Below, piece by piece: positions 6,354 through 14,092 of a stretch of DNA of 15,742 bases. A program made the position numbers and the translations under genes. The stretch is from CAZMCC01 sp964564695 (GTDB lineage: Bacteria > Planctomycetota > Phycisphaerae > Phycisphaerales > UBA1924), in NCBI GenBank assembly GCA_964564695.1, contig CAZMCC010000094.1, forward strand, positions 1 through 15,742, given 5' to 3'. The notes under the pieces are model-generated. The model was given only the letters and a program-made list of their open reading frames with translations, did no database searches and was not told where the DNA came from. Position 1 is the stretch's first letter. Each line of letters starts with the position of its first letter.

Positions 6354-9222
6354 GGGCCAATCGATGATGCGTGCGATGCTGGTCGTGGCGGCGGTGGTGA
6401 GCGTGCTGGCGTGCGTGGTCCGTGCGGACGACGAGTACTCGTGCGAGCACTGCCGTCGCGAGCGGGCGGAGCGGATGGCGGAGCTGGAGCAGCCGGGCGG
6501 CGCTGCGCGCACGCGCGACGCGACGTTTGACGAGGCGACGGGCAAGGACAAGCTGAACTATCCCCCGCACAAGTTCGTCGACATCCGGTCGATGAAGCTG
6601 CGGGTCGCGATCCGCGACATGCAGACGCCGCTGCTGGTCGGGCAGGTGGCGTACGAGGTGTCGCCCGCGGCGCGTTCGGTGAGCGAGTGGACGATCCAGG
6701 CGGGGCCGCCCGAGTCGATGGCGATCGGCGAAGTGCGGATGGTGCGCGGTGCGCGACCGGGCGCGAGCGTCGAACCGGAGGTCCTGAACTACACGCGCGA
6801 GCGCGGCGCGGTGACGCTGCGGTTCGATCCGCCGCTGGCGGCGGACGAGTCGGGCCCGCCGGCGCGGATCACGATTCCGTACGTGCTGCGCGATCCGCCG
6901 GACGGGCTGCACTGGACGCTCGAGGGCGCGGCGTGGCCGGATCGCCCGGCGCAGATCCACTCGCAGGGACAGGCCGAGAGCAACCACTTCTGGTTCCCGT
7001 GCCACGATTTCCCGAACGAGCGGATGGCGACGGAGCTCGAGGTGACGGTGCCGACGGGGTTCATGGTGAGCTCGAACGGGCGGCTGGTGGAGCGGATGCA
7101 GGGCTGGGCGCCGTGGGCGACCAAGAGCCTGTTCCCGGCTCCGGACCCGGGGCAGGCGGAAGTGATCCCGTGGGAGAGCGCGGAAGTGCCCGACGACGGC
7201 AAGCCGCGCCCGTGGGACGCCGCGAGCGGGACCTCGTACGAGACGTGGCACTGGTCGCTCGAGCGCGGGCACGTGAGCTATCTCGTGTCGATGGTGGTGG
7301 GGAAGTTTGACGTTGTTGACGTGGGCGGGCGGGTGCCGGCGGTGGGTGGGGTGGGGGGCGACCCGGCGCGGAAGCTGTCGCTGCCGGTGTACGTGCCGCC
7401 GGGCAAGGGCCCGATGGTGAAGCAGACGTACGGGCGCACGCTCGAGATGATCAAGCTGTTCGAGACGAAGCTGGACGAGGCGTACCCGTGGGGCGATCGC
7501 TATGCGCAGCTCGTGGTGCACAACTTCGGGGCCGGCGGGATGGAGAACACGGGCGCGACGTCGATGTACGACCTCGCGTACTTCGACAAGACGGCGCTGC
7601 TCGACGGCGACCTCGACGGGCTCATCAGCCACGAGCTGGGGCACCAGTGGTTCGGCGACCTGCTCACGTGCAACTCGTGGGAGCACATCTGGCTGAACGA
7701 GGGCTTCGCGACGTACATGTCGGACCTGTGGTTCGAGCACCGCGACGGGCGCGAGGCGTACGACGCGATGATCTGGGGGCACCACCGGGGCCTGGCGTCG
7801 GGCGACAGGGCCGAGGCGCCGTTCCGGCAGGGGATGGCGAGCAAGGCGTACGAGAACGCGTGGGAGGCGTTCCGGCGCGGGGCGAACCCGTATCCCAAGG
7901 GCGCGTCGGTGCTCGCGATGCTGCGGGCGAAGATGGGCGACGACGTGTTCTTCAAGGGGATGGCGGGGTATGTCGACAAGTTCAAGGAGAAGACGCCGCG
8001 GACGGCGGACTTCCGGCGCTCGATGGAGCAGGCGAGCGGCTACAGCCTGCAGCGGTTCTTTGACCAGTGGGTGCTGCGTCCGGGCGTGCCGAAGGTGAAG
8101 GTGACGACGTCGTACGACGAGTCGCAGCGGGCGCTGACGGTGACGGTGGCGCAGACGCAGCCGGTCGACGGGTATAACCCGGCGTTCGAGCTGGACGTGC
8201 CGATGGTGATCGGGCTGAGCGACGGGACGACGATCCGGCCGCGGGTGAAGTTTGATACCAAGGAAGCGTCGCTGACGATCGGCGGCGTGGCGCCCGCGCG
8301 CTGGGTGAACGCGGACCCGGAGCAGACGCAGCTCGTCGACTACGACGTCGTGCAGAGCGCGACGGCGTGGACCGAGGTGCTCAGCGCGGGCGGCCCGCTG
8401 GGCGGACGCCTGCGTGCGGCCGAGGCCCTGGGGAAGGTGAATTCGGACTCGAGCGAGGCGGACGAGGCGAGCACGGCCCTCCTGAGCGTGCTACGCGACC
8501 GGGACATCAACCGGACGCTGCGGAGCGAGACGGCGGAGTCGCTGGGCAAGCTCGGACGCGTGGAAGAGCTGATGAACGTGCTGTCGTCACGCGACGTGTC
8601 GGATGCGCGGGTGCGTCGGAGCGTGGTGTCGGCGATCGGGGCGCCGTATCGCGTGAGCGCGAGTCCCTCAGCGACACCCGTCTCGCCCCGGGCGGCCGGG
8701 CTCAGCGAGACTGCCGCGGACGTGCTGGCGAACGTGGCGGCTCGCGACGAGTCGTATGGCGTGCGCGGCGCGGCGGTGCGGGCGCTGGGGTCGATGAAGG
8801 CCACGCGGCACCTGCCGGTGGTGCTGGCGGCCCTGACGGTGGAGAGCCAGAACGACCAGATCCGCCAGGCGGCGCTGCAGGCCGTGGCGGACATGGACGA
8901 GCGGGCCGGGTTCGACGCGGTCCTTGAGTACACGAGGCCCGGGTGGTATTCGCGGACGAGGCCGGACGCCGTCGAGGCGGTGGCGAAGCTCGCGAAGCAC
9001 GACCCGGAGCGGGCGTACACGACGATGGTGGACCTGTTGAACGACAGCGAGGGTCGCACGGCCCAGAGCGCGGGGGCGGCGCTGGTGACGATCAAGGATC
9101 CGCGCGGCGTGGCGGTGCTCGAGGAATACGTGCAGACGCAGCGGAAGAAGGGGGATGAGTCGTCGGCGAAGGCCGGCGAGCGGTGGGTGAAGTCGCTGAA
9201 GGACAAGCTGTCGGGGGCGTGA
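6346..9222 (+). CDS. Secreted M1-family metallopeptidase with C-terminal HEAT-like repeats
   Basis: This is the second M1 zinc aminopeptidase of the pair, 958 residues. After an N-terminal signal sequence (hydrophobic LVVAAVVSVLACVV) comes CxxC (YSCEHC), then the M1 N-domain, then the catalytic domain with GGMEN (397-401) and HELGH (429-433) with Glu452 in NEGFATY. From about residue 673 to the end are repeated helix pairs of the HEAT type (LRAAEALGKV, LRSETAESLGKLG, VRGAAVRALGSM, IRQAALQAVADM), a likely protein- or substrate-binding solenoid. ATG 6346 overlaps the preceding stop (ATGACTAA). ATG 6364, behind AAGG, would give a cleaner signal peptide and is a real alternative. The GGMEN variant keeps the key Glu, so activity is expected. 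Confidence 0.93.
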   Translation: MTKGQSMMRAMLVVAAVVSVLACVVRADDEYSCEHCRRERAERMAELEQPGGAARTRDATFDEATGKDKLNYPPHKFVDIRSMKLRVAIRDMQTPLLVGQVAYEVSPAARSVSEWTIQAGPPESMAIGEVRMVRGARPGASVEPEVLNYTRERGAVTLRFDPPLAADESGPPARITIPYVLRDPPDGLHWTLEGAAWPDRPAQIHSQGQAESNHFWFPCHDFPNERMATELEVTVPTGFMVSSNGRLVERMQGWAPWATKSLFPAPDPGQAEVIPWESAEVPDDGKPRPWDAASGTSYETWHWSLERGHVSYLVSMVVGKFDVVDVGGRVPAVGGVGGDPARKLSLPVYVPPGKGPMVKQTYGRTLEMIKLFETKLDEAYPWGDRYAQLVVHNFGAGGMENTGATSMYDLAYFDKTALLDGDLDGLISHELGHQWFGDLLTCNSWEHIWLNEGFATYMSDLWFEHRDGREAYDAMIWGHHRGLASGDRAEAPFRQGMASKAYENAWEAFRRGANPYPKGASVLAMLRAKMGDDVFFKGMAGYVDKFKEKTPRTADFRRSMEQASGYSLQRFFDQWVLRPGVPKVKVTTSYDESQRALTVTVAQTQPVDGYNPAFELDVPMVIGLSDGTTIRPRVKFDTKEASLTIGGVAPARWVNADPEQTQLVDYDVVQSATAWTEVLSAGGPLGGRLRAAEALGKVNSDSSEADEASTALLSVLRDRDINRTLRSETAESLGKLGRVEELMNVLSSRDVSDARVRRSVVSAIGAPYRVSASPSATPVSPRAAGLSETAADVLANVAARDESYGVRGAAVRALGSMKATRHLPVVLAALTVESQNDQIRQAALQAVADMDERAGFDAVLEYTRPGWYSRTRPDAVEAVAKLAKHDPERAYTTMVDLLNDSEGRTAQSAGAALVTIKDPRGVAVLEEYVQTQRKKGDESSAKAGERWVKSLKDKLSGA

Positions 9223-9250
9223 GGGAGTTGGGAGCGGGGGGTGAGAGTGC

Positions 9251-10729
9251 ATGGGCAGGCTGCCGTTCAATCGGAGCGGGGAGGGTGGTGCGGGCGCGGG
9301 GGGCTCTGCGCCCGCGATTCCCGCGACCTACACCGTGTCGCAGCTCGCGACGCTCGTGGAGGGGGCGCTGCGCGAGAAGCTCCCGGGCCGGCTGCGCGTG
9401 GTGGGGGAGGTGTCGCAGTTCAAGGCGCGGACGCACTGGTACTTCGACCTGAAGGACGCCGGGGCGGTGATGGCGTGCGTGATGTGGGAGACCGCTGCGC
9501 GGCGCGTGGGGGCGGGGGGGTTTGAGCCGGCGCCGGGGCAGCAGGTGGTGGTGACGGGGCGCGTCGAGTTCTGGGGCAAGGGCGGGCGGACGCAGGTCTA
9601 CGTCGAGAACATCGAGCCGGTGGGGGCGGGGGCGGCGGACCTGGCCCTCAAGAAGCTGGTGGAGGAGCTGCGCGGGCTGGGGTGGCTGGATGTGGGTCGC
9701 AAGCGGCGGCTGCCGGCCTTTCCTCGCCGGGTGGCGGTGATTACCAGCAAGACGGGGGCGGCCCTGGCGGATGTGCTCGACACGATGCGGAAGCGCTGCC
9801 CGCGGGTGGAGGTGGCGCTGGTGGATGTGCGGGTGCAGGGGGAGATGGCGGCGGCGGAGGTGGCGCGGGCGATTCACTGGGTGAGCGTGAATGCGGTGGC
9901 GTTGGGAGTAGACGCCGTGCTGCTGACGCGGGGCGGGGGGAGCAAGGAAGACCTCGCGGCGTTCAACGAGCGGGTGGTGGCGGAGCAAATCGTCAAGTGC
10001 AGCGTGCCGGTGGCGTGCGCGATCGGGCACGAGACGGACACGACGCTGGCGGAGCTGGTGGCGGACGAGCGGTGCGCGACGCCGACTCAGGCGGCGATGC
10101 GGCTGACGCCGGACGTCGTGGCGCTGGGGGAGCAGGTGGATCAGCTGGCGTCACGCGTGCGCGGGGCGCTGGTGCGCGAGGTGCGCGGGGAGCGGGAGCG
10201 CGTCGAGGGGCGCGTGCGCACGCTCGCGGCGGCGGCACGCCGGGCGTGGAGCGATCGGGAGCGCCGCGTGGAGCGCGCGAGCGCACGGCTGGAGAGGCAT
10301 CGGCCGGGGGCCGTGTATGAGCGGCGGCGGGCGGTTTTGGAGTTGCGCACGGGGGAGCTGCGCGGGGCGATGCTGGCGATGCTGCGCGGGAGCGGCGTGG
10401 AGGCGCTGGCGCAGCGGTTGGCGATGGCGGGTGAGCACAGCGTGGCCCGGTGGCGCGGTCACATGGCGGCGCTGGAGCGGCAGCTGCGGCTGGTGGGCCC
10501 CGAGAGTGTGCTGGCGCGGGGATTTTCTGTGACGTTCGACGCGAAGGGCACGGTGGTGCGCCGGGCGCAGGACGTGAAAGCGGGGGAGACGCTGAGCACA
10601 AAGCTCGCGGAGGGGACGGTGGAGTCGACGGTGAAGGGGGTGAGCGAGATCGGGGTGCGGCACGGGAGGGGGAAGAAGAAGCGGGAGAAGGAGGAGGGGG
10701 GGCCGGGGTTGTTTGGGGGGAGCGGTTGA
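9251..10729 (+). CDS. xseA: Exodeoxyribonuclease VII large subunit
   Basis: XseA is the catalytic subunit of the single-strand-specific exonuclease VII, which acts in the cytoplasm and degrades ssDNA to oligonucleotides. The 492-residue product has a Gly-rich tail of about 25 residues, an OB-fold domain (YTVSQLATLVEGAL, GEVSQFK...HWYFDLKD, about 27-125) and the family catalytic core with TRGGGSKEDLAAFNE (GGGS 228-231) and GHETDTTLAELVADERCATPTQAA (His260). A long Arg/Glu-rich coiled-coil segment and a conserved end (LARGFSVTFDAKG) follow. The C-terminus is a Lys/Glu-rich, Gly-rich tail. It starts 28 bp after the M1 gene and may be read from the same transcript. The small-subunit gene xseB is not adjacent: a palindrome and a convergent gene follow. 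The stop codon lies in that palindrome. Confidence 0.96.
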   Translation: MGRLPFNRSGEGGAGAGGSAPAIPATYTVSQLATLVEGALREKLPGRLRVVGEVSQFKARTHWYFDLKDAGAVMACVMWETAARRVGAGGFEPAPGQQVVVTGRVEFWGKGGRTQVYVENIEPVGAGAADLALKKLVEELRGLGWLDVGRKRRLPAFPRRVAVITSKTGAALADVLDTMRKRCPRVEVALVDVRVQGEMAAAEVARAIHWVSVNAVALGVDAVLLTRGGGSKEDLAAFNERVVAEQIVKCSVPVACAIGHETDTTLAELVADERCATPTQAAMRLTPDVVALGEQVDQLASRVRGALVREVRGERERVEGRVRTLAAAARRAWSDRERRVERASARLERHRPGAVYERRRAVLELRTGELRGAMLAMLRGSGVEALAQRLAMAGEHSVARWRGHMAALERQLRLVGPESVLARGFSVTFDAKGTVVRRAQDVKAGETLSTKLAEGTVESTVKGVSEIGVRHGRGKKKREKEEGGPGLFGGSG

Positions 10730-10808
10730 TCCGAGCCTCCCGCGCAAGCGGGAGGTCCTGGGCGCGCGCACGTCCAACACCTCCCGCTCGCGCGGGAGGC
10801 TCGGATCA
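10727..10808. terminator. 82-bp palindrome between convergent xseA and TDO
   Basis: Left arm 10727-10756 and right arm 10779-10808 are 30-nt inverted copies with one mismatch, separated by 22 bp. Each arm holds its own small hairpin (CCTCCCGC / GCGGGAGG). The first three bases are the TGA of xseA and the last three are the complement of the TGA of TDO. It is well placed as a bidirectional terminator, but lacks a T-run, so this role is inferred. It equally resembles an inserted palindromic repeat. Confidence 0.75.
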
Positions 10809-12235
10809 TGCGGGCCGCTGCACGAAACTTCTGGCCTGCCACAGGCACGGGAACGCGTGGGTGAGGTGCGGAGCTTTCTCGGCCGCGGTCGTTGTTCGCA
10901 AATACGCGATGCCGCCGCCGCCGGTGCCGCGGCGCATGCCGATCTGTTGTTCGACGAAGCGGATGTGGTGGTCGCGCCAGCGGAGGGTGGCGGCGTCGAG
11001 GGCGAGGCAGGAGTGGAGGAACGTCGCGAGGGGCGAGTGGTCGAGCTCCATCTCGAAGAGGGCGGCGACGATGGTCTCGCGGTGGGCCATGGCGCGGTCG
11101 AGGGAGCGGATCGAGTCGCTGAGGCGTTCGCGGGCGGAGGGGTCGAGGGTGCGGGGGGAGAGGCCGCGGTAACCGTCGGCGATGGCGCCGGCGAGGGCGC
11201 GGGCGGCGAAGTCGTCGAGGCGGGCGGCGGTGAGGTCGGGGAGGTCGAAGGCGCGCTGAGTGGCGGCGTAGGCGGGATCGTTGCGCCAGCGGTACGCGGC
11301 GTTGAGCAGGGCGTAGACGAGGTCACGCAGCGACGGCGCGGCGTAGCGGGCGGCGACGCGGGCCTGCTGCCAACGCGGCAGCGCGTAGTGGAACGACTGG
11401 AATCGCAGCGGCGCGGGCGTCTGTTCGGTGGGGCGGAGGATGCCCTTGGGGAGCGGCTCTTCGCCGGGGGCCGGATCGGAGGAACCCCCAGGTGGTGCGA
11501 TCTTGTCGCGGTTGAGCTCGCGCAGGCCGAGGGTGAGTTCGAGTTCGCGGAACTGGCCGGAGCCGAAGCCGCTGGCGGGCTGGAGGCGGTCGCGGAAGAT
11601 GAGGAACTGGGCGGGGGTGAGCGTGGTGAGGACGTCGAAGAACGGGATGGTGCAGAGCAGGGCCTGGCGGGCCCGTTCGACGCGGGCGGTCCAGCGGGCG
11701 AGGGTGGGGATGAGCTCTGGGTTGGCGAGGGTGGCGAGCGGGAGGCCGGGGTCTTCGTGGAGGCGCCCGGGTGCGTTGACGTTGTGCAGCGGCTGGCGGG
11801 CCTGGTCGTCGGCGGCTTCGGCGCCAGAGACGACGCGCGCGATCGCGGGGAAGCGGCTCGGATCGAAGCCGGGGGTGTCGTCGTCGCGGCGCGAGTCGAG
11901 CTCGACGCGGGGGAGGCCCCCCCCCCCCCCCCCCCCGGCTTTTGGGGCGCCCCCGCCCCGGGCGCCCCCGGGGGCACCGAGCCGAGCTCGTGGATGATGA
12001 GGGCGAACCAGACCTCGAAGGCCTGGTGGGTGCGGATGAAGAGGACCTCGTCGTGGTTCCAGGGAGATTCGGAAGGCCAGTCGTCGCCGGGCTGCCATGC
12101 CGCGGGGGGGACGGGCCAGTCGGGGGCGGCGACGCCGGTGGGGAGCGCGGGGAGTCGCAGCGCCTCGACGACGGCGCGGTCGTTGATGTAGTCGGCGTAG
12201 AGGAGGGGTTTGGGTTTGGGGGGAGGGGGGGCCAT
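10806..12235 (-). CDS. kynA: Tryptophan 2,3-dioxygenase family protein, frame broken at a G20 tract
   Basis: TDO is a haem enzyme that opens the tryptophan indole ring to N-formylkynurenine. The N-terminal part (from ATG 12235, MAPPPPKPKPLLYADYIN) carries HDEVLFIRTHQAFEVWFALIIHEL with the active-site His61. The C-terminal part, in another frame from about 11916 to the stop at 10806, carries FRDRLQPASGFGSGQFRELELTLG, the haem-ligand region RDHHIRFVEQQIG and RGTGGGGIAYL. Both halves align with the known TDO order, so this was one gene of about 476 residues. Between them lies a Gly/Pro-rich insertion (PPGAPGAGAPQKPGGGG) ending in 20 consecutive G on the coding strand. A tract of 18 or 21 would restore the frame. 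It may be phase-variable, translated with slippage, a new pseudogene or a consensus error. Stand-alone downstream frames from 12098 lack the catalytic His. Confidence 0.85.
11917..11936. repeat. C20 homopolymer (G20 on the TDO coding strand)
   Basis: Twenty consecutive C on the plus strand sit in a low-complexity Gly/Pro-coding insertion of TDO, exactly where the reading frame changes. Such runs mutate by slipped-strand mispairing in replication and are also hard to sequence. Confidence 0.9.
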
Positions 12236-12367
12236 TGGGGGACGATATTCCGGTGAGTGGGGTGTGAACGAGGCGGAGCGCGAGCGTGGGATGGGAGGTG
12301 CTGCGCGGGGAAGTTGTTGGTTGCGGAGCGACGAAGGAGCGAGAGGAGGCGGAGCCCTCACCCCTCG

Positions 12368-12401
12368 CCCTTTCCCTCGGTCAAAGCCCCGAGGGAGAGG
12401 G
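12368..12401 (-). repeat. Constant-loop hairpin upstream of the secreted protein gene (member G)
   Basis: Arms 12368-12381 and 12388-12401 pair at 12 Watson-Crick positions plus one G-T of 14 around the loop CAAAGC (12382-12387). It lies in the divergent region between TDO (start 12235) and the secreted protein gene. It lacks the GTG-GCAC end seen in other members. The rest of this roughly 240-bp gap shows only a TTGACA at 12430. Confidence 0.7.
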
Positions 12402-12429
12402 GGGCGGTGGTCTTGATGGCGTGGAGGCC

Positions 12430-12435
12430 TTGACA
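12430..12435 (+). promoter_or_regulatory. Possible -35 box of the secreted protein gene
   Basis: TTGACA occurs 42 bp before ATG 12477. Only weak -10 candidates follow (ACAAAT at 12455-12460, spacer 19), so this is a tentative half-promoter. Confidence 0.3.
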
Positions 12436-12476
12436 TGGAGCGGTACCATGGGCCACAAATCAAATCGGAGCAACTC

Positions 12477-13202
12477 ATGGGGATGATGTCGAGCGTGCGG
12501 ACGGGTGGATTCGCGGTTGTGATGCTGGTGTTGGCGACAGTTCTCACGCCGTCGCCGGCGTCCGGGCAACAGAGCGCCCGGCAGGTTGGGGACGCGCTCG
12601 CCAAGGCGCGGCTGGTGTACGAGGACGAGATGCAGAAGCTGCGGGACGCCGTGCTGACCGAGGAGGCGCGGGTTCGGGAGGGGATCAAGTACATGGAGAA
12701 GGGGCCGGAGCCGCAGAAGCGTCCGGGCGGGCGGCCGGCGCCGAAGCCGTCGAAGCCGCCCGCGCCGCCGCCGGCGCGGCGGCGCGGTGAAGTGCGCCAG
12801 GGAGATGTGTGGCCGGAGAAGCTGCAGGACACGGACGAGAAGAAGTTCGCGGCGATCAAGCAGAAGTTGCTCGACGCATACGGCGTGGCGATCGACGGGT
12901 ATGACGCGATGAAGAATGAAGAGCTGCGCGAGGCCGTGGCGGGCGAGCGGCGTCGGTTCCAGGCGGCGCCGGACGTGCGCCCGTGGGATCAGAACCTGCT
13001 GTTCCATGGGACGGGGACGGCGACGATCAAGGCGGGGGGGAACCCGATGATCTATCCGCTCAAGTACGGCGGGGACTATCGGCTCCAGATGCGGGGGCGC
13101 TGGCTCAACAGCAAGAAGGGCGTGATGCAGCTCGAGGTGCCGGTGCGTGAGGGGACCGGGCCGTGGTCGAGCCGGAGTATGGCGCCGACGGGAGCATCCT
13201 GA
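12477..13202 (+). CDS. Unrecognised secreted protein, N-terminal part (frame broken)
   Basis: ATG 12477 is chosen over 12435 because GGAG (12467-12470) precedes it at 6 nt and the product then begins with a signal peptide (hydrophobic FAVVMLVLATVLTPSPASG, cleavage near ASG-QQ). Next come a charged helical region (ARLVYEDEMQKLRDAVLTEEARVREG), a Pro/Arg/Lys-rich linker (RPGGRPAPKPSKPPAPPPARRR), a second helical part and the start of a beta-rich domain (LLFHGTGTATIKAGG, YRLQMRGRWLNSKKGVMQLEVPV). The frame then ends in a non-conserved tail (WSSRSMAPTGAS). One extra G in the GGGG at 13151-13154 would join it to the following frame as VREGDRAVVEPEYG, giving one 441-residue protein. Extracytoplasmic location is inferred from the signal peptide. 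No family was recognised. Confidence 0.65.
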   Translation: MGMMSSVRTGGFAVVMLVLATVLTPSPASGQQSARQVGDALAKARLVYEDEMQKLRDAVLTEEARVREGIKYMEKGPEPQKRPGGRPAPKPSKPPAPPPARRRGEVRQGDVWPEKLQDTDEKKFAAIKQKLLDAYGVAIDGYDAMKNEELREAVAGERRRFQAAPDVRPWDQNLLFHGTGTATIKAGGNPMIYPLKYGGDYRLQMRGRWLNSKKGVMQLEVPVREGTGPWSSRSMAPTGAS

Positions 13203-13801
13203 TCATGCTCACGGTGCAGGACGGGGCGGTCTCGCCGGACCTGGGGATCATGCGCCCGGTGGATGTGACGCGCACCGCGCCTGGCAAGAACCGGGACATC
13301 GTGTTCCGAGTGAAGGAAGGGACGCTTGAGCTCACGCTGATGACGATCAAGGGGTTGGGTGCGGCGGATAAGAAGCCGGAGGAGGTTGAGGTCCGCGCCG
13401 GGAGCACGCTGAGCGGGACGCTCGCGATGTTCAAGGGCGCACAGGCCAAGCCCGTCGCGGAAGGGTCGGTCGTTTCGCTGACGCCGACGGAGCTCGTGAT
13501 GCGCCACAAGCTGCCCGAGAGCGGGACGCCGGTGGTGTGGAAGTTCAAGCGCGACGGGGAGCTGCTGTTTGTGACGTCGTTCGAGGTCGAGGGGGGCGGA
13601 GACTCGGGGGGCTACAAGCTCAAGAAGGGGCGCGGGTTCGGCATCGATATGCCGCCGATCCCGGGGCAGGCGCAGCCGGAGGGGCGGATCGACGGCGGGA
13701 CGATCCGGTGGACGTGCGTCCTTGTGAAACCGGAACCGGGAAGGCCGATTGAGATGACGAAGGGGGAACAGGTCACGGTGGAGCTGACGGTGGTGAAGTA
13801 G
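13163..13801 (+). CDS. Unrecognised secreted protein, C-terminal part (frame broken)
   Basis: Read from GTG 13163 this frame encodes 212 residues of beta-rich sequence (GSILIMLTVQDGAV, DIVFRVKEGTLELTLMTIKGLG, VVWKFKRDGELLFVTSFEVEGG, TIRWTCVLVKPEPG, GEQVTVELTVVK). It has no signal peptide, and its first strand continues the beta domain begun in the upstream frame, with which it overlaps by 40 bp. The frame is open only from 13151, just after an in-frame TGA at 13148, so it is probably the second half of one gene rather than an independent one. Independent translation from GTG 13163 cannot be excluded, but I see no good ribosome-binding site. No catalytic motif or named domain was recognised. 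Confidence 0.65.
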   Translation: MVEPEYGADGSILIMLTVQDGAVSPDLGIMRPVDVTRTAPGKNRDIVFRVKEGTLELTLMTIKGLGAADKKPEEVEVRAGSTLSGTLAMFKGAQAKPVAEGSVVSLTPTELVMRHKLPESGTPVVWKFKRDGELLFVTSFEVEGGGDSGGYKLKKGRGFGIDMPPIPGQAQPEGRIDGGTIRWTCVLVKPEPGRPIEMTKGEQVTVELTVVK

Positions 13802-13805
13802 GGGG

Positions 13806-13942
13806 GTGCCATCACCGCCGCGCCGCTTCGCCGTGGCGCGTGGTGGTTGGGGTTGGCCGTGAGAGTGCGGCAGCTCGACGTTCGATAGCTGTCCCGCACC
13901 CGCACCACGCGCCGCGTCAGAGCCCGCGGCGGGTGGTGGCAC
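13806..13942. repeat. Head-to-head hairpin doublet after the secreted protein gene
   Basis: The right half (member C) has arms 13903-13917 and 13924-13938 (13 of 15 paired), loop CAGAGC and flank GCAC 13939-13942. The left half starts GTGCCATCACC at 13806 and folds on CGCGCC/GGCGCG (13819-13824 and 13835-13840), with GCTTCG in its loop. The outer ends are inverted copies of each other with one mismatch and one indel. It fills most of the 13802-14092 gap, where I see no gene. Confidence 0.65.
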
Positions 13943-14081
13943 CCCTGGATGACTACCATGTCCGCGGCTGGAAGCGAGCCACCGGATCCGCGGGAAGGGC
14001 GTAGCCCACTTCGTTCACCCAACTCGATGTTGTTCTCGCACGTTCTTCGTGCCACCGGTTGCGGATCCCGGTGAACTGCAT

Positions 14082-14085
14082 GGAG
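14082..14085 (+). promoter_or_regulatory. Ribosome-binding site deciding a GTG start
   Basis: GGAG lies 7 nt before GTG 14093. The nearby ATG at 14080 is in another frame, so the GTG is the supported start of the two-domain protein. Confidence 0.6.
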
Positions 14086-14092
14086 AACCACC

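Noticed and set aside
10727..10808. Classical Rho-independent terminator
   Set aside because: The stem is strong, but no T-run follows on either strand. Termination remains possible but is not shown by sequence.
10151..12859. Minus-strand open frame of about 900 codons across TDO and the xseA end
   Set aside because: Only its segment 12235 to about 11937 is real (TDO N-terminus). The rest is out-of-frame Pro/Ser/Arg-rich read-through antisense to real genes.
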